A DNA stretch of 64,000 nt from Clostridiales bacterium 38-18 (GTDB lineage: Bacteria > Bacillota > Clostridia > Peptostreptococcales > Acidaminobacteraceae): the NCBI GenBank assembly GCA_001897605.1, contig MKTL01000005.1, forward strand, positions 145,147 to 209,146, in the 5' to 3' direction. The notes below the pieces were generated by a model. The model did not search any database and was not told the origin of the DNA. It saw only the letters and a list, made by a program, of their open reading frames with translations. Below are positions 18,506-26,384 of the stretch, one piece after another. Numbering within the stretch: position 1 is the first letter of the stretch; every line of letters starts with the position of its first letter. The position numbers were made by a program, and so were the translations under genes.

Positions 18506-20620
18506 ATGAAAAAACTTATAATTGTTGAAAAACCTAAAGTAGCGACTCAATTTAGTACTTTTCTTAAAATGAGTAAAGTACCTATGACAAGCCAAAATTT
18601 CTATTTCGAAAATGAGAAATTTCTTGTTGTACATAGCTTTGGACATATTTTCAGATTAAAAGATGCTAAAGAATATGACTCAAAGTATGCTAAATGGGAA
18701 TTAGAAAACTTTCCGATTATTCCTAATAAATTTGAATACGTTGCTAACGATCAAGGAAATACTTCACAAAACAAAGTAACTTTAACACAGATTGACTTAA
18801 TCTTTAAACTCATTAATAGAAATGACATTGACGGTGTAATTAATGGATGCGACCCAGATAGAGAAGGTGAATCCATTGGAACAAATATATATAAAATGTC
18901 AAAGACGACAAAACCATTTTATCGAATTTTATACAACGCCATCACTCAAAAGGATATTGTAAATGCTCTGAACAATTTAATACCATCCAAAGATAGAGAA
19001 ACATACATTAATGGAGCTGACGCAAGAATGAATACCGATTGGTTAATTGGTATCAACTTCACTTCGGTTGCAACACTAACAATGTCAGATAACCAAACTA
19101 CTATAAACGTAGGAAGGGTTATAATGCCAACTCTAAAATTTGTTTATGACAGAGAGCAAGAAATCAAGAACTTCGTACCAGAGACTTATTATTGTATCGT
19201 GATTGATTGCACTTTTAAAAATGGAATGAAAATCAACACAGTTTATCAAGATACGGAAGGGAACTACAAATTTTCAGAAACAAAAGCAAATGAGATTATT
19301 AAATCAATTCAGATTAATAATCTAACGATTGAAATCGAACAAAAGTTAAGTAATAAAAATCCAAGTAAACTATTTGATCTCTCTTCTTTTGCTAGTTATA
19401 TGCTTAAAAAATACAACATTTTTACTGGTGAGGAAATTACAAAAATCTATCAAACGTTATATGAACAAGGATATTTATCATATACACGGACAAATTCTAG
19501 ATATATTTCAGAGACAGAAATTGATAAATTCAAAGAAGTGCTAAAGATTCATGCAGAAGCTCTTGGCCTTAACCAACAAGTAGAATTTCATACAAAAAAA
19601 TCAGTGTTTGACAGCTCGAAAGTTGATTCACATAGTGCTAATACGCCAACTGAGAAAATCCCAGACTTATCTAGCTTGAATGAAAAAGAAGTGATTGTCT
19701 ACACGGAGATCAGAAATTCATTTTTAGCACAGTTCATGAAGCCAGCCGTGTATAAAAATATTAGTTTAAAAATAAGTGATGGAGAATATGACTTCTATGG
19801 CAGTACTAAATATATAGTTGAAGTTGGGTATTTGTCTTTGTACGACCAAAAAGAAAAGGCTAACATCGATTTTGAGACTGTAGAATACGAGACCAATTTA
19901 TATGTTCATCCAGTAAACAAATCTAAACCGTCACTATTAACTGAAAGTGAATTAATCAACCTAATGAAATCTGCTGGACGTAGTTTAAGTGACGAGGACG
20001 AGTTTGATGGTGATGTATTATCTGAGTTTTCAGTAGGTACACATAGTACAATTCCTATGGCTGCTAATCATTTAATTAAGTTAGGCTATATAAAGAAAAA
20101 AGGGAAGATGCTTCAATCAACAGATACAGGTAAAAATCTAGTTGAGAAGTTCCCTGCAAGTAACTTGTTTGACCCTGTTTATACTGGTAAGATGCAACAG
20201 CTCATTAAATCTATTGAAACTGGAAGTATGAGCGTGGCTGATTACTATTTTGGACTCCATAGATATATTGAAAGCGTTGTCGAGAAGATAAAGCACTATG
20301 AGGGTGAAAGTCTTATTGTAAAACTAGAATTAGGCGAATGTCCAAAATGTAATAGTCCGATTTATGAAGAAAAAGGTAATTTTTCATGTTCTAACAAAGA
20401 GTGTGATTTCATTGTTTATGCTAAAAATAAGTTCTTGGAAAACTATAGCAAAGACCCATTAAGAGTTAAACCGATTAAAGATAAGGACATTAAAAAAATA
20501 ATCGAAGGTAAATACAAGTGTAAACTGTATTCTAAAAATAAGGATAAGGAGTTTTTAGCTCATGTAGGTCTAGATGAAAACTTTAAGTATTTGAAAATTA
20601 TTGAATTTATTAACAAATAA
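18506..20620 (+). CDS. topB: Type IA DNA topoisomerase (topoisomerase III, TopB-like)
   Basis: This 704-residue enzyme relaxes and decatenates DNA by single-strand passage. The N-terminal Toprim begins LIIVEKPKVA and carries GCDPDREGES at about 113-122 (acidic metal-binding triad). The active-site tyrosine region YTRTNSRYIS is near residue 325. A C-terminal four-cysteine zinc ribbon (CPKC and CSNKEC) ends the core. Topoisomerase III genes are regular residents of Gram-positive conjugative elements and probably help transfer or plasmid resolution. The RBS AGAAAGG lies just after the repeat block; an intergenic promoter for downstream genes starts 5 bp after the stop. Confidence 0.95.
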   Translation: MKKLIIVEKPKVATQFSTFLKMSKVPMTSQNFYFENEKFLVVHSFGHIFRLKDAKEYDSKYAKWELENFPIIPNKFEYVANDQGNTSQNKVTLTQIDLIFKLINRNDIDGVINGCDPDREGESIGTNIYKMSKTTKPFYRILYNAITQKDIVNALNNLIPSKDRETYINGADARMNTDWLIGINFTSVATLTMSDNQTTINVGRVIMPTLKFVYDREQEIKNFVPETYYCIVIDCTFKNGMKINTVYQDTEGNYKFSETKANEIIKSIQINNLTIEIEQKLSNKNPSKLFDLSSFASYMLKKYNIFTGEEITKIYQTLYEQGYLSYTRTNSRYISETEIDKFKEVLKIHAEALGLNQQVEFHTKKSVFDSSKVDSHSANTPTEKIPDLSSLNEKEVIVYTEIRNSFLAQFMKPAVYKNISLKISDGEYDFYGSTKYIVEVGYLSLYDQKEKANIDFETVEYETNLYVHPVNKSKPSLLTESELINLMKSAGRSLSDEDEFDGDVLSEFSVGTHSTIPMAANHLIKLGYIKKKGKMLQSTDTGKNLVEKFPASNLFDPVYTGKMQQLIKSIETGSMSVADYYFGLHRYIESVVEKIKHYEGESLIVKLELGECPKCNSPIYEEKGNFSCSNKECDFIVYAKNKFLENYSKDPLRVKPIKDKDIKKIIEGKYKCKLYSKNKDKEFLAHVGLDENFKYLKIIEFINK

Positions 20621-20624
20621 CAAC

Positions 20625-20653
20625 TTGCTGTTATTACAATTCTGTGGTAAAAT
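20625..20653 (+). promoter_or_regulatory. Element-type promoter
   Basis: TTGCTG and TAAAAT are separated by 17 bp with TGG before the -10 (TGGTAAAAT), the same layout as the other element promoters. It precedes the gene at 20690. Confidence 0.6.
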
Positions 20654-20689
20654 TATATTATAAAATAAGTTCCCACAGGAGAATAAACT

Positions 20690-21013
20690 ATGTGTAAAGA
20701 AGTATCTACCCCTAAAAGTGTGCGTTTCAGTGAAGATAAAATCAATTATATTTTGCGGAATATTCCAGAAAATAGACGTTCTGAAAATGGCGTTTTTTCA
20801 CCTGAGCTGATGAAGATAATTGATGAACATGAAGAAATTACCGTTAAGAAGCCAGAGAAAATCAGAATGCTCGACAAAGAGATTGCAGAAAAGGAAGAAC
20901 GTTTAAAGAAAGTAACGGATCTTCTCAGAAAATCAAACGAAATTAAAAATGCAGTAGATAATCAAGTTAAGTCAATTGAAAGTTTCTGCATTCGAATTCA
21001 CCAAGCTTTGTAA
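20690..21013 (+). CDS. Coiled-coil protein of unknown function
   Basis: A 107-residue soluble protein. Residues about 55-100 form a heptad-rich coiled coil (DKEIAEKEERLKKVTDLLRK), with a basic N-terminal segment that could bind nucleic acid. RBS CAGGAG lies before the ATG and an element-type promoter is upstream. A TGTAWTACA box overlaps its last codons and stop (21009-21017). I do not recognise a family; a small transcriptional or relaxosome accessory factor is possible. Confidence 0.55.
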   Translation: MCKEVSTPKSVRFSEDKINYILRNIPENRRSENGVFSPELMKIIDEHEEITVKKPEKIRMLDKEIAEKEERLKKVTDLLRKSNEIKNAVDNQVKSIESFCIRIHQAL

Positions 21014-21081
21014 TACAACTTTATGAAACATTCTGTATATTTGCGGAATGTTTCGTTTTATTGTAAAATGATTGTATTACA
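21009..21081. repeat. TGTAWTACA pair with 64-bp spacing and internal hairpin
   Basis: Boxes start at 21009 and 21073. Between them GAAACATTC pairs with GAATGTTTC as a hairpin. This is the one pair that departs from the 56/45 rule. Confidence 0.7.
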
Positions 21082-21097
21082 AACGCTTGAGGGGAAA

Positions 21098-21814
21098 ATG
21101 GATAAAATATATCTTATATCATACGAAAAAAATGACTGGAATGTAAAAGAAAACTATTATTTCATAGACAAAGAGAATCCATTGGAAAACGGCTATATGG
21201 TGTATCCGCAAGTTGATGGCTATCCATCTTATAAAAAGGGGTTTGAACGTTCTTTTTTTCTCATTCACGATACGTTCAATGAAGCTGAAAAATCTTGCTC
21301 AAAGCTAAGAAAAAAATACAATCAAAAAATTGTCTATAAAGACTTTAAAAATACTGTAATTGTGAAGCATCATTTTGACGATATTTGCAATCGATTAAAT
21401 GTTAATAAGAAAATACTCGCGGAAACCACAGGAATTTCAATCGCTACGCTATACCGTGAGATTTATGATTTTACAGTCATATGCAAGTTGTTAGTTACTA
21501 TTTACAATCTGACTGGTGAGAATATTTCACTTAGTGAAACAATTGATATTAAGCATAAAAATAGCATTATTGAGATTGACAATACAGTTGATCCGATTAT
21601 TAGTGAAGAGTTCACTTTTACACTAAATCAGTTTTGTAAGAATAATGATATACCTTTACAAGCCTTGGCTAAAATCTCTGATATGAAATATTCGACATTA
21701 ACTATGATGTGTAGTAACGCAAGAGATTTAAGGACTTTCGCATACTTTTATAAACTTTTAAATCATACTTTAGATATTGAAATTAAACTTGCTGATATGA
21801 TTTCATTTAAGTAA
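21098..21814 (+). CDS. Putative HTH-like regulator, unknown family
   Basis: A 238-residue protein if the ATG at 21098 is used; GAGGGG lies a few bases upstream and the in-frame ATG at 21023 falls inside the repeat. Two segments look like helix-turn-helices with a degenerate Cro/C1 pattern: LNVNKKILAETTGISIATLY (about 105-124) and NNDIPLQALAKISDMKYSTL (about 190-209). The N-terminal 80 residues are rich in aromatic residues. It may be a DNA-binding regulator of the element. Its last 50 bp and the following repeat are duplicated at 22175-22262. Confidence 0.5.
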   Translation: MDKIYLISYEKNDWNVKENYYFIDKENPLENGYMVYPQVDGYPSYKKGFERSFFLIHDTFNEAEKSCSKLRKKYNQKIVYKDFKNTVIVKHHFDDICNRLNVNKKILAETTGISIATLYREIYDFTVICKLLVTIYNLTGENISLSETIDIKHKNSIIEIDNTVDPIISEEFTFTLNQFCKNNDIPLQALAKISDMKYSTLTMMCSNARDLRTFAYFYKLLNHTLDIEIKLADMISFK

Positions 21815-21850
21815 TTTGTATTACATTTTCTATTCTGCAGGAAGGCTGAT
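21763..21850 (+). repeat. 88-bp duplication, first copy
   Basis: It covers the 3' end of the gene at 21098 plus the left half of the repeat unit. The second copy is at 22175-22262, with only a few differences. Together they bracket the small gene at 21916. Confidence 0.85.
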
Positions 21851-21881
21851 CGGACTGGAGCAACTCTTCCTATGTAATACA
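21817..21881. repeat. TGTAWTACA 65-bp repeat unit
   Basis: Boxes at 21817 and 21873 (56 bp apart) flank the core CTGCAGGAAG and GATCGG. The unit begins 2 bp after a stop codon. Confidence 0.9.
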
Positions 21882-21915
21882 CTTTTTCACCTATAATATA
21901 TTAAAGGAGTTTTTT

Positions 21916-22173
21916 ATGCTAGTGACACAAAACGTTGTTGATATTAATGAGAATGAACATGTTACACTTAATAGAACATATGAACATAAATATATGTCAA
22001 ATAATTGGTTGAAAACACATCACAAGCCAAAGCGAAGAAAACCATTTACGGCAATTGGGAAAAATATTCAATCTTTGGTAGTAGACGAAGGTTGGTTGTC
22101 TATTCCGAATGCACGTGTCGGCTGTGGTATGTCATCAAGTAGCAAAGAGTTATTTATTAAAAATATGGGTTAA
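21916..22173 (+). CDS. Small basic protein of unknown function
   Basis: An 85-residue protein with a basic centre (HHKPKRRKPF) and a C-terminal GCGMSSSSKE. No family is recognised. RBS AAAGGAG is 7 bp before the ATG. The gene lies like an inserted cassette between two copies of an 88-bp duplication, each ending in a TGTAWTACA repeat, suggesting that it arrived or was duplicated by recombination at those repeats. Confidence 0.5.
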   Translation: MLVTQNVVDINENEHVTLNRTYEHKYMSNNWLKTHHKPKRRKPFTAIGKNIQSLVVDEGWLSIPNARVGCGMSSSSKELFIKNMG

Positions 22174-22174
22174 T

Positions 22175-22262
22175 TCATACTTTAGATATTGAAATTAAAC
22201 TTGCTGATATGATTTCTTTTATGTAATTTGTATTACATTTTCTATTCTGCAGGAAGACTGAT
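22175..22262 (+). repeat. 88-bp duplication, second copy
   Basis: It repeats the 3' end of the gene at 21098 without the rest of the gene. A third, decayed trace (ATATCAAACTCGCTGATATG) is at about 22309-22340. Confidence 0.85.
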
Positions 22263-22293
22263 CCGATGGCAGCTCTGCATTAATTGTAATACA
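22229..22293. repeat. TGTAWTACA 65-bp repeat unit
   Basis: Boxes at 22229 and 22285 (56 bp apart), with core CTGCAGGAAG, GATCC and GGCAGCT. Confidence 0.9.
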
Positions 22294-22388
22294 GCTTTTA
22301 TAATTAAATAATATCAAACTCGCTGATATGGTTTCTTTTTAGATAATGTAATAGCAAATATAAATTTGCAAAATGGGGAGAATTTAAA

Positions 22389-22706
22389 ATGAGAAATAGC
22401 ACCCTTAAATCATTGATTGAAACGTACCCGGGAATTATTACAAAAGCAATGTGGGAAACACCTGAGGGTAAAATTTGGATAAATAAAATGACTAAAAAAC
22501 ATATTGAAAATACAGTTAATATGTTGAAAGATAAATCTAGTTTCAGTTTAACTTTTCTAGAAAAAAAAGCAGAAGCTAGATTAAGACTTTATGGAGAAGA
22601 TGACCAATTTTATAAAAACTACATGGAAGCAATTATGTTAATTAGAGACAAAATAGAAGATTTTGAGAAGCATTTAGACGAGGGAGACTATGAAAAATTC
22701 TATTAG
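22389..22706 (+). CDS. Small protein of unknown function
   Basis: A 105-residue, charged, mostly helical soluble protein (MRNSTLKSLIETYPGIITKA at the start, acidic end). An RBS-like GGGGAG is about 8 bp upstream. No family recognised. It is followed by a strong terminator and converges with the gene at 22818. Confidence 0.55.
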   Translation: MRNSTLKSLIETYPGIITKAMWETPEGKIWINKMTKKHIENTVNMLKDKSSFSLTFLEKKAEARLRLYGEDDQFYKNYMEAIMLIRDKIEDFEKHLDEGDYEKFY

Positions 22707-22756
22707 TTTTCCTTCTAGAATGAAAAAAATTTAACTTTTGAAAACTCTAAACAGTA

Positions 22757-22798
22757 AAAGAGTCCACCTTTATCTATTTAAAGGTGGACTCTTTTTTG
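22757..22798. terminator. Bidirectional rho-independent terminator
   Basis: AAAAGAGTCCACCTTTA pairs with TAAAGGTGGACTCTTTT, followed by a T run. It sits between convergent genes. Confidence 0.9.
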
Positions 22799-22817
22799 TT
22801 AAGGATTCGCTTATCGA

Positions 22818-23213
22818 TTAAGATTGTGAAATCCAGTTTCCAGCTGAATCGCGATAAGCTGCAACTACTGGAAGGCCATCACTAAAGTATGATTGTCCTG
22901 AATTTAGTGTAACAGGATCAGGAACATTCAATTTGACTTCAGTAAAATTACCTGCTGTCATGTTTGAATTCAGATTAGTAAAAAACGTTGCATGTGAGCT
23001 GACTTGAGCTGATCTGTTTGTGTTAATGTAACTTTCAGCTACGCTCATAGCTAATGAACCAGGTGCGCCAATATACCAACCAATTCCTAAGTAAAATGCC
23101 CAGCTAGATGCTCCCGATTTAGTAGCGCCTTGGAATGTTGCGGCTGAAACTGGAGCTACTAACACATTTTTGATTGATGCTACTTTTGCTTTTGAAATAA
23201 TAATTTGTTGCAT
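22818..23213 (-). CDS. Candidate holin-released cargo protein (bacteriocin-like), unknown family
   Basis: A 131-residue protein with no signal peptide, a Ser/Ala/Thr/Asn-rich composition and a central hydrophobic stretch (SWAFYLGIGWYIGAPGSLAM). It is divergent from a sigma factor gene that is followed by a UviB-like holin. In Clostridium perfringens plasmid pIP404 the sigma factor UviA and the holin-like UviB accompany a bacteriocin gene, and in C. difficile TcdR/TcdE accompany leaderless toxins. By that analogy this may be the released product. The sequence itself is not recognised. RBS AGGAGG is excellent. Confidence 0.5.
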   Translation of the reverse strand: MQQIIISKAKVASIKNVLVAPVSAATFQGATKSGASSWAFYLGIGWYIGAPGSLAMSVAESYINTNRSAQVSSHATFFTNLNSNMTAGNFTEVKLNVPDPVTLNSGQSYFSDGLPVVAAYRDSAGNWISQS

Positions 23214-23384
23214 AAAAACCTCCTAGAATTTTTTTAGTATAATCGATTAAACTATCAATTACTAATAACGTTTAATTTTTAAATAAGTAAACTGCAAAAT
23301 AATAAAAAAAGTGGTATATTTTGTATTTACTATTAGTATTGTTCAACGTTCTTACAATAGTAAGAGAGGAGTTGATTATGACTA
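23214..23384. promoter_or_regulatory. Divergent promoter region of sigma factor and cargo gene
   Basis: Both directions contain a related block: ATTAGTATTG on the plus strand (about 23332-23341) and ATTAGTAATTG on the minus strand. This suggests both promoters are read by the same, probably self-encoded, sigma factor. A four-codon ORF (ATG at 23378) overlaps the sigma gene start. Confidence 0.4.
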
Positions 23385-23918
23385 ATGATTAAGGAATGCA
23401 TTAATGACTACAGAAATGGTGAGGACAATAATTTAGAAAAAATAATTTCAATGTTTATGCCACTTATAAAAAAGTACAATCGTTATTATTATGATGAAGA
23501 TATAAGCTCAGAGTTTGTTATTGTACTAATAGAGTTAGTAATGAAAATTGACTTAAATAAATTTGATTCAGAGGGTGCTATTGTAAACTACATTAGTACG
23601 ACAATAAAAAATAAATTTATAGATTTAATAAGAAATAAAAGAAAACATTCTGAATTGGTTTTAAGTAATGATGAATTTGAAGTTAGTAATTCTATAGATG
23701 ACGTTGATGTTTTAGTAAATAAGTTGGCTTTAGAAAATTTACAACAATTACTAAGTAAAAAAGAAAGGATTATAATTGTTGAATTATTTGTAAATCAAAA
23801 GAAAGGTATTGAAATTGCGAATGAATTGGGTCTAAGTAAGCAAAATATACATAATATCAAAAAAAGAGCGTTAAATAAAATAAAGAAACAGATTGAAGAG
23901 GAGAACATATGGAATTAG
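23385..23918 (+). CDS. Sigma-70 family RNA polymerase sigma factor (UviA/TcdR-like context)
   Basis: This 177-residue protein has a region-2-like segment (about 38-95, DLNKFDSEGAIVNYISTTIK) and a region-4 helix-turn-helix (about 120-170, KKGIEIANELGLSKQNIHNI), with little else. This is the build of small alternative sigma factors, including the TcdR/BotR/UviA group that switches on toxin or bacteriocin genes. A strong RBS (GAGAGGAG) serves a four-codon leader ORF, MTND, whose stop overlaps this start, so translation may be coupled. The last 10 bp overlap the UviB-like gene. Confidence 0.85.
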   Translation: MIKECINDYRNGEDNNLEKIISMFMPLIKKYNRYYYDEDISSEFVIVLIELVMKIDLNKFDSEGAIVNYISTTIKNKFIDLIRNKRKHSELVLSNDEFEVSNSIDDVDVLVNKLALENLQQLLSKKERIIIVELFVNQKKGIEIANELGLSKQNIHNIKKRALNKIKKQIEEENIWN

Positions 23919-24133
23919 AAGTCGTAAAAATTGCGGCAAGTCAAGGAATTTGGGCTGTTTTAAGTATAGTATTAATATTTTTCATATTAAGGAATCAAGA
24001 AAAAAGAGATCAGATACAAGCAGAAAGAGAAGAAAAATATCAATTGATAATTAATACATTAAGCGAAAAATTAGAAATAATAAAAGACGTTAAGGTTGAT
24101 GTAGAAGCAATTAAGAATAGACTAAGCAAATAA
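23909..24133 (+). CDS. UviB/BhlA-like holin protein
   Basis: A 74-residue protein with one N-terminal membrane helix after the short start MELEVVKIAASQGIWAVLSI, then a charged coiled-coil tail with KRDQIQAEREEKYQLI. ASQGIWA followed by a helix and a KR-rich tail is the signature pattern of UviB/BhlA proteins, which form holin-like pores and are linked to release of leaderless bacteriocins or toxins. The overlap with the sigma factor gene shows joint expression. Confidence 0.85.
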   Translation: MELEVVKIAASQGIWAVLSIVLIFFILRNQEKRDQIQAEREEKYQLIINTLSEKLEIIKDVKVDVEAIKNRLSK

Positions 24134-24136
24134 AAA

Positions 24137-24170
24137 AATGTTGATTGTATTTGCATATACAATCAACATT
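24137..24170. terminator. Bidirectional terminator between convergent genes
   Basis: AATGTTGATTGTAT pairs with ATACAATCAACATT around a short loop, flanked by A and T tracts. Confidence 0.9.
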
Positions 24171-24173
24171 CGT

Positions 24174-24371
24174 TTATTTCTGCTTAAACTTTTCAAATAG
24201 CCATGTTAGGGTAACAATGATTATAGTTCCTACAGTAAAAACTAACAATTCAGGGACTGTGATAGTATAATAATCATTTGGATAGTTTGAATTGCGGATT
24301 ATACTGAGAATTATTGAGAAAACTATGTATTTTGAACCTTTTTTCCAAAAATATTCCCACATTTTTTTCAT
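24174..24371 (-). CDS. Small two-helix membrane protein
   Basis: A 65-residue protein with two hydrophobic helices (about 15-30 and 42-58) and basic ends. RBS AAGGAGGTG precedes the ATG. It converges on the UviB-like gene with a shared terminator. In a bacteriocin-type cassette this position and topology would suit an immunity protein, but that is inference only. Confidence 0.5.
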   Translation of the reverse strand: MKKMWEYFWKKGSKYIVFSIILSIIRNSNYPNDYYTITVPELLVFTVGTIIIVTLTWLFEKFKQK

Positions 24372-24574
24372 TTGGCACCTCCTTTTACCAATTATAACAT
24401 TTTGTTATAATAAATTAAATCTATTTTCAACCTAGATGATTCTATATAATCTGTAATATATTTTTTCAATTAGTACAGTTGCAGCTAAATATGTTGTTTT
24501 TCAACTATTCCCATAACATTGATTTAAGGAATAGTTGGATTTATTTTATTAATCATCAACTTGTGAGGTTTTTT

Positions 24575-24880
24575 ATGCCAAATGTAATTGTAATGCGTCC
24601 GTTAAGCACTCCCCGATTGGAATTTTATAAATCTAAGACCTTGGCGGATTTCTACGAGGAAGTCAATTTAAAACTTACAATCAATAATCTTGGTCGAGGC
24701 ATTATCATGTTATTTCAAAATAATCCTTTTGACATACCAAATCTTTATTATGATAATTGCACCTATAATGGAACTCTTTATATTGTAAAAGCAACTTCAT
24801 CTAGATTAATAGATATTGAGCTTGAAGATATTTCATTTATTTTGGATGATATGATTTTTAACAATAATGAATCTATGTAA
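24575..24880 (+). CDS. Small protein of unknown function
   Basis: A 101-residue protein. I use the ATG at 24575, preceded by GTGAGG, rather than the far upstream ATG at 24479, whose first 32 codons lack an RBS. The start MPNVIVMRPLSTPRLEFYKS resembles small accessory proteins of Gram-positive conjugative elements, but no family is certain. Its stop lies inside the first box of the large repeat array. Confidence 0.5.
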   Translation: MPNVIVMRPLSTPRLEFYKSKTLADFYEEVNLKLTINNLGRGIIMLFQNNPFDIPNLYYDNCTYNGTLYIVKATSSRLIDIELEDISFILDDMIFNNNESM

Positions 24881-25444
24881 TACAAAATCAGTTTTTCAGG
24901 AAGACGGATCTGCGTGGAGCTTGCCTGTCCTTGTATTACATTTTTTATGAAGCGTCATACTGACGCCTTGTATTACGTTTTTGGCACGTTTAATCGATGG
25001 CCATATTTTTTTTGTACTACAGACAGTGTGTAATACATTTTTGTGCCACCGGCGAAGATCGATCGACATAATTTGTAGTACATTTATTAAGAGTCACCAT
25101 GACGCTTTGTAATACATTTTTTTATAGCGCCGTTAATGGCCATAAATTATTTGTACTACAGGCAGTGTGTAATACATTTTTGTGCCACCGGTGAAGATCG
25201 ATCGACATAATTTGTAGTACATTTTTTAAGAGTCACCATGACGCATTGTAATACATTTTTTTATGGCGCCGTTGGTGGCCATATTTTTTTTGTAGCACAT
25301 GTTTTTATTTATCGTAATACATTTATCGTTCAGCTGCGCGCATCGATCCGCATATTTTGTAATACGTTGCTTAATTTTCTCATATTGCGTTGTATTACAT
25401 TTTCAATCGATATTTCCTGGTGCAGCGACGACTTTTGTATTACT
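24876..25444. repeat. Large TGTAWTACA array (16 boxes, 139-bp tandem period)
   Basis: Boxes start at 24876, 24932, 24969, 25013, 25029, 25074, 25108, 25152, 25168, 25213, 25247, 25291, 25313, 25358, 25391 and 25436. Intervals repeat as 44, 16, 45, 34, which gives a 139-bp period for 25013, 25152 and 25291. Variants are TGTACTACA, TGTAGTACA and TGTAGCACA. Inter-box sequences carry GATCGATCG, GGCGCC and CAGCTGCGCGCATCGATC. There is no gene. It could be a centromere, an origin or a master operator. Confidence 0.92.
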
Positions 25445-25476
25445 TATTTTTCATTCACGAAAACCCTTAATTAAAG

Positions 25477-25612
25477 GAAGATAGAGTTTCACTCTATCTT
25501 TATTAAACGTTCTAGGTAATTAGGGTCATAATGACCCTAATTTTTTGATAAGGAAAAGGTAAATAAGCTACAGCTTATTTCCAACTATTTAAAAGGGTTT
25601 ATCAACCCTTTG
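25477..25612. other. Chain of short perfect hairpins
   Basis: In order: AAGATAGAGT/ACTCTATCTT; AATTAGGGTCATAATGACCC with TAATT (25518-25546); AAATAAGCT/AGCTTATTT; AAAGGGTT/AACCCTTT. Each has a 2-4 nt loop; at least the first two have T-runs and could terminate transcription. The GGGTCATAATGACCC hairpin recurs at 26703, 46331 (variant) and 46631. Confidence 0.8.
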
Positions 25613-25648
25613 TTTTTTAATAAAAGACTAAAGTTTATAATTGCTTAG

Positions 25649-25848
25649 GTTCTTGTACGCTCAGCTTAGCACTCGACAAGAGACATATCTGTCAAGGTCG
25701 TTCACAAATAAAATAATTTTATTTCGTCAAATCGCTTCGCTTACTTTGACAAAATATAACCGCCATGCTTTTTAGGATGGCTTTATTTTTTTTGTTCTCT
25801 TTACCCTTGACAGATATTAGTCGAGTGCAAAGCTGATCGTACAAGAAC
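25649..25848. repeat. Structured inverted-repeat element, copy 1
   Basis: A 200-bp inverted repeat. The outer arms (GTTCTTGTACG, TCAGCTT and GCACTCGAC) pair with the right end. Inside lie CTGTCAAGG/CCTTGACAG, GTCAAATCGCTTCGCTT with TTTGACAAAA, and a GCCATGC/GATGGC hairpin followed by a T run. Copy 2 (46380-46535) keeps the interior but has completely different outer arms that are again complementary. Confidence 0.85.
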
Positions 25849-25885
25849 GGTTGCACAGTGCAGACACTATCTAGGAGGTTAGCTT

Positions 25886-26335
25886 ATGAGTTTATTTAGA
25901 AAATCACATTTACAAGTTATTAAAGACACAGGGGTTTATCTTAGCGTTAATAATAAAGTTAGTAGACCACAAGACATTATCGATATGGTGAGTGCTTTAT
26001 TCCCCGAGATTAATTATGGCGTTGAGGAAAGATTCATAGTATTATTTTTAGACACAAAAAACACATACTTAAACGGTGAAGTCATTTCAATTGGTTCTTT
26101 AAATGCTTCAATAGTACATCCGAGAGAAGTTTTTAAAAGAGCATTACTTTATAATTCAGCTTCTATTGTTTGTGTTCATAACCACCCTAGCGGTGTTACT
26201 ACACCATCAAAAGAAGATGATTCAATTACACAGAGATTAGATGAAGCTGGTAGGTTGCTAGGTATTCCAGTTATAGACCATATAATAGTAGGCGATAATA
26301 ATTACTATTCATTTAAGGAAGATAACAAGCTGTAG
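25886..26335 (+). CDS. RadC-like JAMM domain protein
   Basis: A 149-residue protein consisting of the RadC/DUF2466 JAB domain. The metal site is visible: Glu48, HNHPSG at 98-103 and Asp111. The helix-hairpin-helix part of full-length RadC is absent. Such short RadC proteins are common on mobile elements, often near antirestriction genes; the biochemical role is unsettled (possible nuclease or deubiquitinase-like hydrolase). RBS AGGAGG lies in CTAGGAGGTTAGC. It is followed by a GAGGGG/CCCCCC hairpin. Confidence 0.88.
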   Translation: MSLFRKSHLQVIKDTGVYLSVNNKVSRPQDIIDMVSALFPEINYGVEERFIVLFLDTKNTYLNGEVISIGSLNASIVHPREVFKRALLYNSASIVCVHNHPSGVTTPSKEDDSITQRLDEAGRLLGIPVIDHIIVGDNNYYSFKEDNKL

Positions 26336-26384
26336 AGGGGAGCAATCCCCCCTACTCTATCATATAAAAAGGATTGGTGAATTT

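Noticed and set aside
18343..22293. TGTAWTACA units as classical integron attC sites
   Set aside because: The boxes lack the GTT/AAC core needed for attC, and no IntI-type recombinase is in the window. Cassette-like behaviour is reported only as a hypothesis.
25238..25484. Two frames in the repeat array
   Set aside because: They follow the repeats, change with box variants and have no RBS.
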